Source of the DNA: Alteromonas sp. a30
GTDB lineage: Bacteria > Pseudomonadota > Gammaproteobacteria > Enterobacterales > Alteromonadaceae
Length of the DNA: 64,000 nt
Assembly: GCF_026788005.1 (NCBI RefSeq)
Contig: NZ_JABEPE010000004.1
Coordinates: 62,001-126,000, forward strand
Direction of reading: 5' to 3'
Positions 37,301 through 46,306 of the stretch are shown one piece after another. The notes beneath the pieces were generated by a model. It had not been told where the DNA came from. It searched no databases and was given only the letters and a program-made list of their open reading frames with translations. A program made the translations under genes and the position numbers. Numbering within the stretch: the first letter of the stretch is position 1; every line of letters starts with the position of its first letter.

Positions 37301-40300
37301 ACGTATCTTGCCGACTTTTCGGCGCTAATCTGATTAACCGCGTTAATACCATCCATGTCGGTGTGGCTACCGGCAGTGCCTTGAACCACTTTACACATCT
37401 GTTCGATGGTATCGACTAAACGAGGATCTAAGGTGTAACCTTCGTTCTCAAGCGGAGCAAGTTCAGCAACCGCAACGCGTGAATCAAACCATAGGTTAGT
37501 AATGCCTTGGTTAGCGGCGCCGTACTCAAGTCCCATTTCAGCGAACTTTTTGTACAACACAATATTCGGGAAGCTTTCTAAGCCTTGAACGCGTTCTTCC
37601 AATACAAACTTATTTAACGTTGCATTTGGCAAACGCTGCGCCGGAGGCACTAAGCTGGCTTCTGCGAGTGTGCGCCAGTTATTTGCTTTACCTTCTTCAC
37701 TGTTTTCTTGAACACGAATTTCTAACGTTTTAAAGCCAACCGCTTGCTCGAACACAAACGCTTGAACCGCCGGCAATGCCTGACCTTCTTTTAGAATTGC
37801 AGGCGAATGCAGTTTGACGCCTTGTAGTTCTAACGGTGATTCTTCACTTTGGATTTTGCTGATAGCTTGAGCAAGCTCAACCGCCACACCATTTGGTAGA
37901 CGGCTTTCGCCATTCACTCGCAATGATGTTAAGTACGCACTGATATGGTGATCCAAACGGACTTCCCAGCCTGTTTGTGCAATTGGCAAACGCACTTGCA
38001 AATACGGGTGATGCAACAAACGACTACGCGCTTCAACATGTGGACCATCTAACCAGAAGCGTTGTTGATCCCACGCGTAGCTTGGCAAGCGAGGTTCAAA
38101 TACCGGATATAACTTTTGCAATGCGCAATGCGGCTCCAGACCAGCTACAAACAAGTCGCCGATAGATTTAGCGAAACTTTCTTGTTCTTGTTCATCTTTT
38201 TGTAAACTCGCCACCACCTGACAACTTGGAACAAATTGCTCAGCCGTTTTGCGAATAACACGTTGCAGAACGGGTCTTGCTGAAATCTCTACAAAGCTGG
38301 TGTAACCCGAGTTCACTAAGGTTTCGATCCCGGCCTTGAACATGACTTTTTCACGCAAGTTTTCACCCCAGTATTCTGGGGTGAGTAATCCGCCTTGCGC
38401 GAGCCATTCGCCAGACACGGTTGAAACAAGTGGGATTTTCGCAGGCATCGGTTTTAAGAAGCTAAGCGCTTTAATCAAATCATGCTTGCTATCTTCCATT
38501 TGATAACTATGGAAAGCGTAGTTAACGGGTAGTTTCACACAGGCAATGCCTGCATTTTCGAGTCTGTCGGTGACACGGTGTAGCGTGTCAACATCACCAG
38601 ACAATACCAATGTTGTTGGGCCATTAATGGCTGCTACATCGACTTTATCAGCATGGGTTTCTAGGTATGGTTGCACTTCTTCAAGTGTCGATTCCACACT
38701 CACCATTAGGCCGTGACCCGTTGCTGCTTGCATTAAGCGCGCACGAATAATGATTAGGTGACACGCTTCTGAGAAGGAAATGCAACCTGCGACGTACGCT
38801 GCGGTAACTTCACCAATACTGTGACCGACAACGGCACTTGGTTGATAACCTTGATACTGCCAAAGCGCGGTTAAGCCGACTTGAATCGCGAATATGGCTG
38901 GCTGCGCAATTTCGGTGTCATCTAAGCGCGAGTCTGCTTCGTCTTTGTGCAGCTCTTCAATGAGTGACCAATCCGTGTATTGCGCCATTTCTTTATCGCA
39001 CATTTCTACCTGTTCACGGAAAACTGGCTCACTAGCAAACAGTTCACGTCCCATTGCCCACCATTGTTGGCCTTGTCCAGCGTAAACAAAGGCCAGCTTT
39101 TGGTCGTCTACTTCATTCAAGGCACTGCCAACAACAGCACTTGGATGATAGGTTTCTTCCGACACCGCTTGTAATGCTTTCACAAGCGTGTCCGGTGATT
39201 TACCTGTCACTAAGGCTCTGTGCGCGAGATGCTCGCGATGCGTAAACAATGAATTAGATAAAGCTGCAAGCGATGCTTTATCTGGATTGGCATTAACATA
39301 GTCAGCTATTTTTGAAGCCAATCCTTGTAAAGACACTTTGCTTTTAGCACTAATGGGCAACATCCACTGCTCAGGCAGGTCACTGGGTAGTTCAGGTGCC
39401 GCTTCATTTTCGTACTCTTCTAATACGATATGAACATTTGTACCGCCAACACCAAAGCTATTGACCCCGATAAGCGCAGGTCTATCGTGCTTACGAAGTG
39501 TGCCGGTTTCGGTTTGTACCGCTGCGCGAATGTTGTCGAAATCAATGGCAGGATTTGGCGTTTCAAAGTTTAAGCTTTTCGGTGCAATGTTGTTTTCCAA
39601 CATCATTGTCACCTTAATTAAGCTAGCAATCCCTGCCGCAGATTCGGCGTGACCAATGTTGGTTTTAACGGAGCCGATATTGCATTTGGTATTGTCATCC
39701 GCACCAATTTTTAATACTTCGCCCAGTGCGTTAACTTCAATGGGATCACCTAACGATGTTCCTGTACCGTGACATTCAACGTAATCGAAATCTCCCGGTT
39801 GAATGCCAGCATCGGCACACGCAGCAAGCACTACTCGTTGTTGTGCTTCACCGTTTGGCGCAGAAATACCTGATGATTTACCGTCTTGGTTGGTGGCACT
39901 GCCACGGATAACCGCACAAATGTGATTACCGTCTGCTTTTGCTTTTGAAAGTGGTTTAAGTAATACCAAACCAATCCCTTCTGCACGCACATAACCATTG
40001 GCTTTTTCGTCAAAGGTTTTACATTTGCCATCAGGTGCCATCATCCCAGCTTTGGTCAATGACATGGTGACGTTTGGTGAAAGCAATATATTCACACCAC
40101 CTGCTAATGCCATGCTGCATTCGCCACTTCGAATGCTCTTACACGCCATATGCACCGACGTTAATGACGAGGAGCACGCGGTATCAACGGCTAAAGCGGG
40201 GCCTCGCAAGTTATAAAAATGTGAGATACGACTAGCGGCGTTGGTTAGCGCTGAGCCTAAACCGGCATAGGAGTCGGCAAGGGTTTCGTCGCCAAACTGA

Positions 40301-42765
40301 AGCTGTGCATAGTCACTACCGGAAATACCAACAACAACCGAGGTATTGCTTTCTTCCATACTTGACGGCTTAACGCCCGCATTCTCGAAAGTTTCCCAAG
40401 CCACTTCCATTAACAAGCGGTGAGCAGGGTCCATACGCACACATTCACGCACAGACAAGCTAAAGAAGTTACGGTCAAATTGGTCAATATCAGAAATAAA
40501 GCCCGCACGACGCGTATTCATTTTGCCGACGGCTAATGAGTTTTCGTGGTATACGCTATCGATGTCCCAGCGATCTTCTGGCACTTCAATTAAGCTATCC
40601 ACGCCTTCACACAAGTTTTCCCAAAATTCGAATTTATTTTTCGCGCCGGGAAAACGACAAGCAACACCAATGATGGCGATAGGCTCATCTTTACTGCCAT
40701 CACTGTCGAAGTTTTCTTCAAGTAACTCATCAACAGATTTAAAGTCGGTATCGGAAGCCGGTTTAAAGTCAGCAATGTTATGTGCAATCTTTTCAACCGT
40801 TTCAAATTCTGCCAAGTAACTTGGCGGTAATAAACGACCATATTGTTTTTGTAGGTCGTTAGACAAAATCGACAACTTCGAGCCTGATAAACCAATATCG
40901 GATAGGTTTTTATCACGATACTGTTCTGGATTATCAGTTTGTAAATGTTTACCAAGCTGTGTGAACAACCAGTTCAGTTCATCGGTAAATGCAACGCTTT
41001 CTTGTTCTGGCTCAGGCGCTTCTACGGCTTGAACTTTTTTCGCATCTTTGGGTTTTTCGTAAAGGGTTTCGTAATCCAAGGTGCCATTGAGGAAATCTTG
41101 GCGGCATTGGTTACGACGAATTTTGCCTGATGTGGTGCGCGGCAGTTTGCGGGTAACGGCTAATACATAATCAACCGCCAGCTCGTGGTTTTCTAATAAC
41201 GCACTGATGACTTCGTCTGCAAGTTGCGGATCGCTGTCTTCGTTTTTCTTTAAGCCAAGCAGAACCACTAAACGCTCTTGATCGTCAACATCAACAGAGA
41301 AGGCAACGCTTTCCGCTACTTTGTCGCCTAACTTAGCTTCTATCGAGGTTTCAATGTCAGCGGCGTGGTGATTCGAACCATGAATTAAAATGAGATCTTT
41401 GATTCGACCACAAACATATAATTCGTTGTGGAATAAGAAACCAATATCGCCGGTACGGAAATAGCCGTTTTCATCACCACCTTCTAACGCAACATTGTAG
41501 TGATGTTGGTTATCTTCATCACGATTCCAGTAACCTTGGGTTGTTGAGCCGCCTCGAATCCAAATCTCTCCTACTTGGTTCGGTCCAACGAGTTGATGCG
41601 TTTCTGGGTCAACAATGGCGGCTTCAAATATGGAGCAAATCTGCCCGTTTGATACCAATCGACGTGCTTGTTTATCGCTGTCATCGCATGCAACCACTTT
41701 GCCGGCATCCAAGTCTCGTGAATTGAAACTACGCATATTTAAGGTGCGTGTTCTGCCTTTACCCGCAACTAATAATGTGGCTTCTGCGAGTCCATATGAT
41801 GGGAAAAAAGCACTCTTTTGGAATCCAAATGAACTGAACTTATTGGTGAAGTTTTCAATCGTATGGGCACGAACGGGTTCCGCTGCAATGCCTGCACAAA
41901 CCAAAGATGAAAGGTCTACCCCTTCACAATCGGCGTCTGCAATTTTCTGAACGCAGAGATCAAAAGCGAAGTTAGGCGCCATGGTAAAGTTAGCCTGATA
42001 ATCACTAATAAGGCGTAACCAGTAAACCGGCTTTTGAATAAAGGTTTCCGGTGCCATAAAGACGGTTTGTCCCCCTTTATACACGGAATTGATTAAACCA
42101 AGCACCAAACCTAAATCATGGAAATGTGGCAACCAACTTGCCATAACCGATCCTGTATCTGCGTCAATTTCGCCGGTTAACAACTGCACTTGTTCAACCA
42201 AGTTTTGTTGCGTCACCATGACGCCTTTAGGTTCGCTTGTAGAGCCTGAGCTATACTGCAAGAAAGCCAACATATCACCCGTAATTTCGGGTAATTCTGT
42301 CGCTTGCGGCTCAGATTCCAGCCAGGAATCAATGCTCACTTTAGGGCAGTTGATTTGGTCGAATTTGCCTGATTCCGTTAATTCAGACGTTGTCAGCACT
42401 AACGCTGCGCCAGTATCTTCAACAATGGACGCTAAGCGATCAGCCTTTCCAGCAAAACGCGGCAATGGCACAGGTACGGCAACAACGCCCGCCTGCAAAC
42501 AGCCATAAAAGCCATATAAGAACTCTAAACCACTGCGGAAGGCTAATACCACACGATCTTGAGGCTGTGTTTGCGAGCTTAAGTGTAACGCAACACGCTC
42601 AACCGTTTTGTTGAGTTGCTGATACGAAACACTTTCTACGATTTTCTCGCCATTTCTGCGATTAAACTTAACAAAACGATAAGCAATATCCTGACCACGA
42701 GCAGCAGCATGTTTATTAATGTATTGCGTGACAGAGTTGCATAAGTGGTCTACCTGATTACTCAC
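34318..42765 (-). CDS. Lipoinitiation protein: FAAL-ACP-KS-AT-psiDH-psiER-KR-ACP
   Basis: A 2815-residue loader. Residues 1-590 form a fatty acyl-AMP ligase that activates a fatty acid onto an ACP at ~628, whose motif is unusual (GLSGSKL in place of GLDSL). Next come KS (DTACSSS Cys ~863, ECHGTGT and KTNIGH His), AT (GHSIGE ~1316, YAFHS, malonyl-type), and a DH-like fold (~1560-1830) in which the HxxxGxxxxP histidine is replaced (SLRVNGESRLP). An ER-like region (~2200-2370) has lost the NADPH glycine motif. KR has TGGLGGLG (~2430) and Ser/Tyr/Asn in SSLASA...NYSAAN (~2568). The last ACP has GLDSI (~2733), then an acidic tail. The predicted product is an acyl chain extended once and reduced to 3-hydroxyacyl. 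GTG start with GGAG eight bases upstream. Confidence 0.95.
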   Translation of the reverse strand: MSNQVDHLCNSVTQYINKHAAARGQDIAYRFVKFNRRNGEKIVESVSYQQLNKTVERVALHLSSQTQPQDRVVLAFRSGLEFLYGFYGCLQAGVVAVPVPLPRFAGKADRLASIVEDTGAALVLTTSELTESGKFDQINCPKVSIDSWLESEPQATELPEITGDMLAFLQYSSGSTSEPKGVMVTQQNLVEQVQLLTGEIDADTGSVMASWLPHFHDLGLVLGLINSVYKGGQTVFMAPETFIQKPVYWLRLISDYQANFTMAPNFAFDLCVQKIADADCEGVDLSSLVCAGIAAEPVRAHTIENFTNKFSSFGFQKSAFFPSYGLAEATLLVAGKGRTRTLNMRSFNSRDLDAGKVVACDDSDKQARRLVSNGQICSIFEAAIVDPETHQLVGPNQVGEIWIRGGSTTQGYWNRDEDNQHHYNVALEGGDENGYFRTGDIGFLFHNELYVCGRIKDLILIHGSNHHAADIETSIEAKLGDKVAESVAFSVDVDDQERLVVLLGLKKNEDSDPQLADEVISALLENHELAVDYVLAVTRKLPRTTSGKIRRNQCRQDFLNGTLDYETLYEKPKDAKKVQAVEAPEPEQESVAFTDELNWLFTQLGKHLQTDNPEQYRDKNLSDIGLSGSKLSILSNDLQKQYGRLLPPSYLAEFETVEKIAHNIADFKPASDTDFKSVDELLEENFDSDGSKDEPIAIIGVACRFPGAKNKFEFWENLCEGVDSLIEVPEDRWDIDSVYHENSLAVGKMNTRRAGFISDIDQFDRNFFSLSVRECVRMDPAHRLLMEVAWETFENAGVKPSSMEESNTSVVVGISGSDYAQLQFGDETLADSYAGLGSALTNAASRISHFYNLRGPALAVDTACSSSLTSVHMACKSIRSGECSMALAGGVNILLSPNVTMSLTKAGMMAPDGKCKTFDEKANGYVRAEGIGLVLLKPLSKAKADGNHICAVIRGSATNQDGKSSGISAPNGEAQQRVVLAACADAGIQPGDFDYVECHGTGTSLGDPIEVNALGEVLKIGADDNTKCNIGSVKTNIGHAESAAGIASLIKVTMMLENNIAPKSLNFETPNPAIDFDNIRAAVQTETGTLRKHDRPALIGVNSFGVGGTNVHIVLEEYENEAAPELPSDLPEQWMLPISAKSKVSLQGLASKIADYVNANPDKASLAALSNSLFTHREHLAHRALVTGKSPDTLVKALQAVSEETYHPSAVVGSALNEVDDQKLAFVYAGQGQQWWAMGRELFASEPVFREQVEMCDKEMAQYTDWSLIEELHKDEADSRLDDTEIAQPAIFAIQVGLTALWQYQGYQPSAVVGHSIGEVTAAYVAGCISFSEACHLIIIRARLMQAATGHGLMVSVESTLEEVQPYLETHADKVDVAAINGPTTLVLSGDVDTLHRVTDRLENAGIACVKLPVNYAFHSYQMEDSKHDLIKALSFLKPMPAKIPLVSTVSGEWLAQGGLLTPEYWGENLREKVMFKAGIETLVNSGYTSFVEISARPVLQRVIRKTAEQFVPSCQVVASLQKDEQEQESFAKSIGDLFVAGLEPHCALQKLYPVFEPRLPSYAWDQQRFWLDGPHVEARSRLLHHPYLQVRLPIAQTGWEVRLDHHISAYLTSLRVNGESRLPNGVAVELAQAISKIQSEESPLELQGVKLHSPAILKEGQALPAVQAFVFEQAVGFKTLEIRVQENSEEGKANNWRTLAEASLVPPAQRLPNATLNKFVLEERVQGLESFPNIVLYKKFAEMGLEYGAANQGITNLWFDSRVAVAELAPLENEGYTLDPRLVDTIEQMCKVVQGTAGSHTDMDGINAVNQISAEKSARYVEVSLKDTPEKAADFDVFVYDQEGVLLLTLNSLSFVASDSHSRNAGMPQNTDYWQYFFEWEESPEVDTQSRPHSENGYWLLLADSKGVSSQLSAWLNYNHQRFLKVSTGDAFGTDDKGDYLVDPTSQESIDTLIRTLFIEGNRQCIGIVHAWALDTHPFADTELANFRHDMFLSIISAAYTMGAASKQAISGRPRVYMLTQNGQNVLEGDNIEPAQASIWGFCKSVAIEHPEYAISRIDLPTEYDEDDMDVLCTEISSNSKEDQVAIRQGKRFVARMNYRFDPEAGSQEREYPDYELVPRWDEDTCYLSKQKSYRELAGADQVSVDVNQVLIAPSQLTHEGGVPQVNLWSGVVADTQETVFSMIPVTLSNHICVNKDALTQVEGDFSLAKFGCSIQPNVIAHLVLSYFGKIQKGQYVWVNGIETALGSAFAVLAKLVGAKVLATSAQHLDTEQYRHVTLMGSLADCTQENVHFQTKQRGVDLFVNCLTHADLLHVSGFMHSFGTFIDMASEAQGLGANLQRLRLTANQALRAVDIHDLVSHNYDLVKASLEYVIEGLQKGRIKADVQVVQMLTDNEIAVEANAPFILTLPEGEHTAQNSVYHKDATYLVTGGLGGLGLSLAKRLARQGAGNLVLLGRRAPSLKQMDEIAAIEMLGAKVTTFPVDVADEEQVKQLFATLRESLPPLKGIFHAAGMLRNALLLQLEQDHFLDVFAAKVQGSWNLHVHSQQDDLDFFVMFSSLASAIGSPGQSNYSAANGFLDGLSEYRKLQGLPGTSVCWGPWEDVGMAAAEENLDKLSEHGIGTIALEKGLALLDELIEQKLQGCVASLPMDWALWSRYFPTIAVLPFVSNLVPEQALSQSQMSKITREHILNWDSEKQLEAVKDALVRAVSQAMMLSPESVSLTTPLTALGLDSIVALELKTRIEGYVDVVIQTFTLLKGYDINELAEILKNQMLEGETEVAASEDVSTENVEDDLSEMSADEVDALLRELSEE

Positions 42766-42835
42766 ACCTATATCTCCATTTGAAATCAGTACGATTGAGG
42801 TTGTTATTATTTTAAGTTCGCTAACATGAGCTTAT

Positions 42836-45271
42836 TTAATGAACAGAAAGCGCATCCACAGGGTTAAGCCTGCTTGCTTTGATACACGGCGCCAGACCAG
42901 CAAATAACGACACGGTTAAGATCAGCATCGCTACACCAATTACCAGCCCGAGATCGACACCCGAGGTGTTGTAAAGCAATTCAACAATTGACGGCCAAAT
43001 TGCAATGTATACGGCCAAACCAGCAAGCACTCCGATAACGGTCACTTGCAAATTCTGCCGCATGAAAAGAAGAATAATTTTGAAAGGCGTTGCTCCCATT
43101 GCCATGCGGATACCCACTTCTTGTTGGCGCTGGTTAGCAGAGCGACTCACGACGCCCAAAATACCAATGGACGTTAATAGTAGAGCAGAAATCCCAAGAA
43201 TAGAGAGCAAGGAGGCAACCATTTGCAAGCTAAACATCGAGCCTTGCATGTACTCTTTCAGCGTCATATGCCAAGAAACAAACATGGCATTGCCTTGAGA
43301 TTCCACTTGCTGGATATAAAGCTGCATGTCAGTCGTGCTTTTCGGTTGTAACTTCACATGCATAATCACGTTCGACCCGCTGTTCGCAAACTGAGCAAAT
43401 GGAACATAGAAATAGGGCTGTGCATCTTCCGTTAAGGTGTCGATCTTACTGTTTGCGACGACCCCAACAATGGTCATATCACGTCCCCATCCACGAATAT
43501 TGCGGCCCAATACAGTGCGGTTTGGGAAATAGCGATCCGCAAAGGCTTGGTTAACAACGGTAACGAAAGGAGATGCAGCGTCATCCGACGCTCTAAATTC
43601 ACGTCCTTGAACGACCGAAATACCCATTGTTGAAAAGTAATCTTCACCAACAAAGTTACGATACAGCTTGGTATTCTCACCTTCGCGCGGGGTATAGCCC
43701 TCAATTTGAATCTCTTCCCATGAGCCACCGCTGCCGCCCAACGGCGCAAATTCAGCGTAAGAAACCTGCTGAACTTCACTCATCGAATTAAGACCTGAGC
43801 GAACACGTTGCACCTGACTCATTAACGTTTGGGTATCAGGAATATTGCTAGTTGCTGATAGGTTTAACAGCAATACACCTTCTGGATTAAAGCCCGGAGG
43901 AATATCTTTTATCTTGCTGGTATTGGCAACGAATGTACCGGCACAGGCAAGGGCTAAGAAGGCCAACATAACCTGAAAAATAACTAAAGCGGTACGCACA
44001 TAAGAGGTTAAGCGACTGGTTGTTGACCCGCGCATACTCTCTTGCAAACTGGTTGCTAGGTTTTGTTGAGAAAGGTGCAAAGAAGGAATGGTGATAATAC
44101 TGACACCGAAAATAAAGGTGATTACTGCACAATAAATAATGAGTGCCGGCGTGAGTAACCCCGATTGAGTGCTTAACATCAATAAAGACACGTTGGACTG
44201 CACTAAGATACCTTGCAGTACATAGATAAAGGTTAAGCTAAGTAACGAAGCAACCACTGAAAGCATCAAGCCTTCTAGTAGGAAAATCCAAATCACATCT
44301 AGGGTGGTCGCCCCCATTGCGCGGCGAATACTCACTTCTTTGCTTCGCTCAATTGCTTGTACGAGGGCCAGATTAATTAAGTTGGTACTAATAATGCCAA
44401 GTACCACGAAGCTGGCGACAAACAACACCACTAACAGCGCTGTAATTTCAGTGGGTCCACCTTCAGGCGACTCCATGAAAGGGTGCACCTTTGTGGCGAT
44501 GCTTAGATTAGATGCGGGGAATTTGCTCTCAAGTCGCTGAGCCACTAGCGCTAACTGTGACTGAATCGCTGAAAGTGAACTTGACTCTGGAACACGAAGT
44601 AGCATTTTGAATGGTCGTGTTTTTCGGTCTTCAATCCAATTCGCTGAACCAGAAAAAACTCCGAGATCTGCTACAGGTAGCCAAAAGTCACGTTTATCCG
44701 TTGCACTTAGGCCGTTAAAACCCTGAGGTGCGACACCAATAATGGTATGGGAGACACCGTTAATGGTAATGCTGGTATCTAATGCTGCCTCATTTCCATT
44801 GAAATGCTGCTGCCAAAAACCATAGGAAATTACCACAACCGACGCAGCGCCAGGTTTTTCTATTTTATCGTCAACACTAAAAAAGCGACCTACATAGGGT
44901 TGTAGCCGCAATGTTTGGAAATAATTTTTTGAGACTAATTCCGCTGCGATAGGGTGCGTTTGACTATTAATTTGAGCGGATATGGGAAAATACTTATAAG
45001 CCAGTAGCGATGATAAATTCCCACCATCTTCTCGATAATCAATAAAATCTAGAAATGATGAATCGATAAAATCTTTATTTTCTACAACTGTGGTTACTGA
45101 ATGCAATTGCTGTGAATTAGGGACCGCTGGTAACGGGTTGATAACATAGCTATTTATCCAGCCGAAAACTAAGGTGTTAACTGCAACACCTAATGCTAGA
45201 GAAACAACAATCACTAAAGAGGAAGCGACTCTTTTCTGTAGTTTTTTTAGAGTGTAAGTAAAATGGTTCAT
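42836..45271 (-). CDS. MacB/FtsX-type ABC transporter permease (ADOP-like, 811 residues)
   Basis: The N-terminal helix (SSLVIVVSLALGVAVNTLVFG) is followed by a periplasmic MacB-like domain with SKNYFQTLRLQPYVGRFF and a DFWLP segment. Then come two FtsX permease blocks with about three helices each (residues ~275-440 and ~680-811). The duplicated FtsX layout matches the ADOP permeases, which usually work with a separate MacB-type ATPase. No ATPase of that kind is adjacent, so a partner must be encoded elsewhere. It is the first gene of the minus-strand cluster, 70 bases before the loader gene, and fits self-protection or efflux of the product. The start is weak (GAG only) and lies beside an AT-rich region likely to hold the cluster promoter. 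Confidence 0.88.
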   Translation of the reverse strand: MNHFTYTLKKLQKRVASSLVIVVSLALGVAVNTLVFGWINSYVINPLPAVPNSQQLHSVTTVVENKDFIDSSFLDFIDYREDGGNLSSLLAYKYFPISAQINSQTHPIAAELVSKNYFQTLRLQPYVGRFFSVDDKIEKPGAASVVVISYGFWQQHFNGNEAALDTSITINGVSHTIIGVAPQGFNGLSATDKRDFWLPVADLGVFSGSANWIEDRKTRPFKMLLRVPESSSLSAIQSQLALVAQRLESKFPASNLSIATKVHPFMESPEGGPTEITALLVVLFVASFVVLGIISTNLINLALVQAIERSKEVSIRRAMGATTLDVIWIFLLEGLMLSVVASLLSLTFIYVLQGILVQSNVSLLMLSTQSGLLTPALIIYCAVITFIFGVSIITIPSLHLSQQNLATSLQESMRGSTTSRLTSYVRTALVIFQVMLAFLALACAGTFVANTSKIKDIPPGFNPEGVLLLNLSATSNIPDTQTLMSQVQRVRSGLNSMSEVQQVSYAEFAPLGGSGGSWEEIQIEGYTPREGENTKLYRNFVGEDYFSTMGISVVQGREFRASDDAASPFVTVVNQAFADRYFPNRTVLGRNIRGWGRDMTIVGVVANSKIDTLTEDAQPYFYVPFAQFANSGSNVIMHVKLQPKSTTDMQLYIQQVESQGNAMFVSWHMTLKEYMQGSMFSLQMVASLLSILGISALLLTSIGILGVVSRSANQRQQEVGIRMAMGATPFKIILLFMRQNLQVTVIGVLAGLAVYIAIWPSIVELLYNTSGVDLGLVIGVAMLILTVSLFAGLAPCIKASRLNPVDALSVH

Positions 45272-45547
45272 TAATTCTCAAACCCATATTTCCTGCAAAC
45301 TCTAGGGCTTTAAGCACAACATATATAAAAATATAAGGCTTATAAGCACTGAAACTTTGCAATACTCGTCTTTATTAAATATCTCCATTAACGTTTGAAA
45401 GAAAAATGGATTAAATTAAAGACACTTGCCAAATGCCTAAAAAAAACATTACCATCACAAAAAAGTTAGGTAAAGTTTTATATTTCACAAAAGTAAAAGT
45501 GAACATTAATTACAAGACTAAAATAATTAATTAAAGGCAGTATTCTT
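45272..45547. other. AT-rich divergent intergenic region between the permease and methyltransferase genes
   Basis: 276 bases with no gene. It must carry the start of the biosynthetic operon (minus strand) and that of the methyltransferase (plus strand). It contains runs such as TATATAAAAATATAAG on the plus strand near 45327 and several -10-like sequences, but AT-richness makes any single promoter call unreliable. No clear operator or terminator was seen. Confidence 0.5.
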
Positions 45548-46306
45548 GTGGGCGACATCAATATTTATGCGGATTCAGCAGACATCTATGATATTTTCGA
45601 ATTTAAGGGAAAATCATTTACAGATATAACCGTCCAACAATTAACAGATTATTTTCGACAATTTAACGTTAAAACAGTGCTGGATATGAGCTGCGGGACC
45701 GGCGCACAATGCATCCCTATTGCACAACAAGGCTTCAACGTTACGGCAACGGATTTAAGTTTAGCGATGCTTGCTCAGGCCAAGAAAAAAGCAGGCAATA
45801 CACCAAATTTACAGTTTAAACAGGCGAACATGATTACCGTCTCTGAAGGCGAATTTGATTGTATTTATTCCGCTTATAATGCTGTTGCTCACTTATCTAA
45901 ATCTCAGCTTCAAGAAACCATCCTAAATGCAGCCCAACATTTAGCGCCAAATGGCATCTTAATATTTGATGTGTTTAGCGCTGAAGCAATGCCGTTTCTG
46001 CCTCGCAACAAGGTGTTGGATACGGCATTAGAAATGGGTGATACTCGTTATGTACGCTACACAAATTTTAATTTCGACATCACTAAAAATGCCGTTGATA
46101 TTTGTCAGGAATACGTTATCCAGCGAGGCTTTGAAGACATTAAAGAGCTGATGCATAATTATTGCCTCCAAGCCTATCATCACGATGAATTAGCTGAAAT
46201 GATTAAGCAAGCAGACCTGAAGTTAATTACGCTTTCTGTTGAAGGAATGAAGGATGTATTTAATGAGGACGGTGTGTGTCATTTCGTCGTTGCTCAGAAG
46301 CAATAG
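45548..46306 (+). CDS. SAM-dependent class I methyltransferase
   Basis: A 252-residue protein with the Rossmann SAM-binding motif VLDMSCGTGAQCIPIAQQGF at ~40-60, motif II ATDLSLAMLAQA, and a FDCIYSAYNAVAHLS block around 105. The last part (VAQKQ) is complete, so the gene is intact. It starts with GTG and has an AAAGGCAG ribosome site. It is transcribed away from the biosynthetic cluster and shares its upstream region with the permease gene. The substrate is not visible from sequence. It could be a tailoring enzyme for the lipopeptide (O- or N-methylation), since no methyltransferase domain occurs inside the NRPS proteins, or an unrelated gene at the cluster edge. Codon use is AT-rich compared with the urease genes. 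Confidence 0.85.
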   Translation: MGDINIYADSADIYDIFEFKGKSFTDITVQQLTDYFRQFNVKTVLDMSCGTGAQCIPIAQQGFNVTATDLSLAMLAQAKKKAGNTPNLQFKQANMITVSEGEFDCIYSAYNAVAHLSKSQLQETILNAAQHLAPNGILIFDVFSAEAMPFLPRNKVLDTALEMGDTRYVRYTNFNFDITKNAVDICQEYVIQRGFEDIKELMHNYCLQAYHHDELAEMIKQADLKLITLSVEGMKDVFNEDGVCHFVVAQKQ

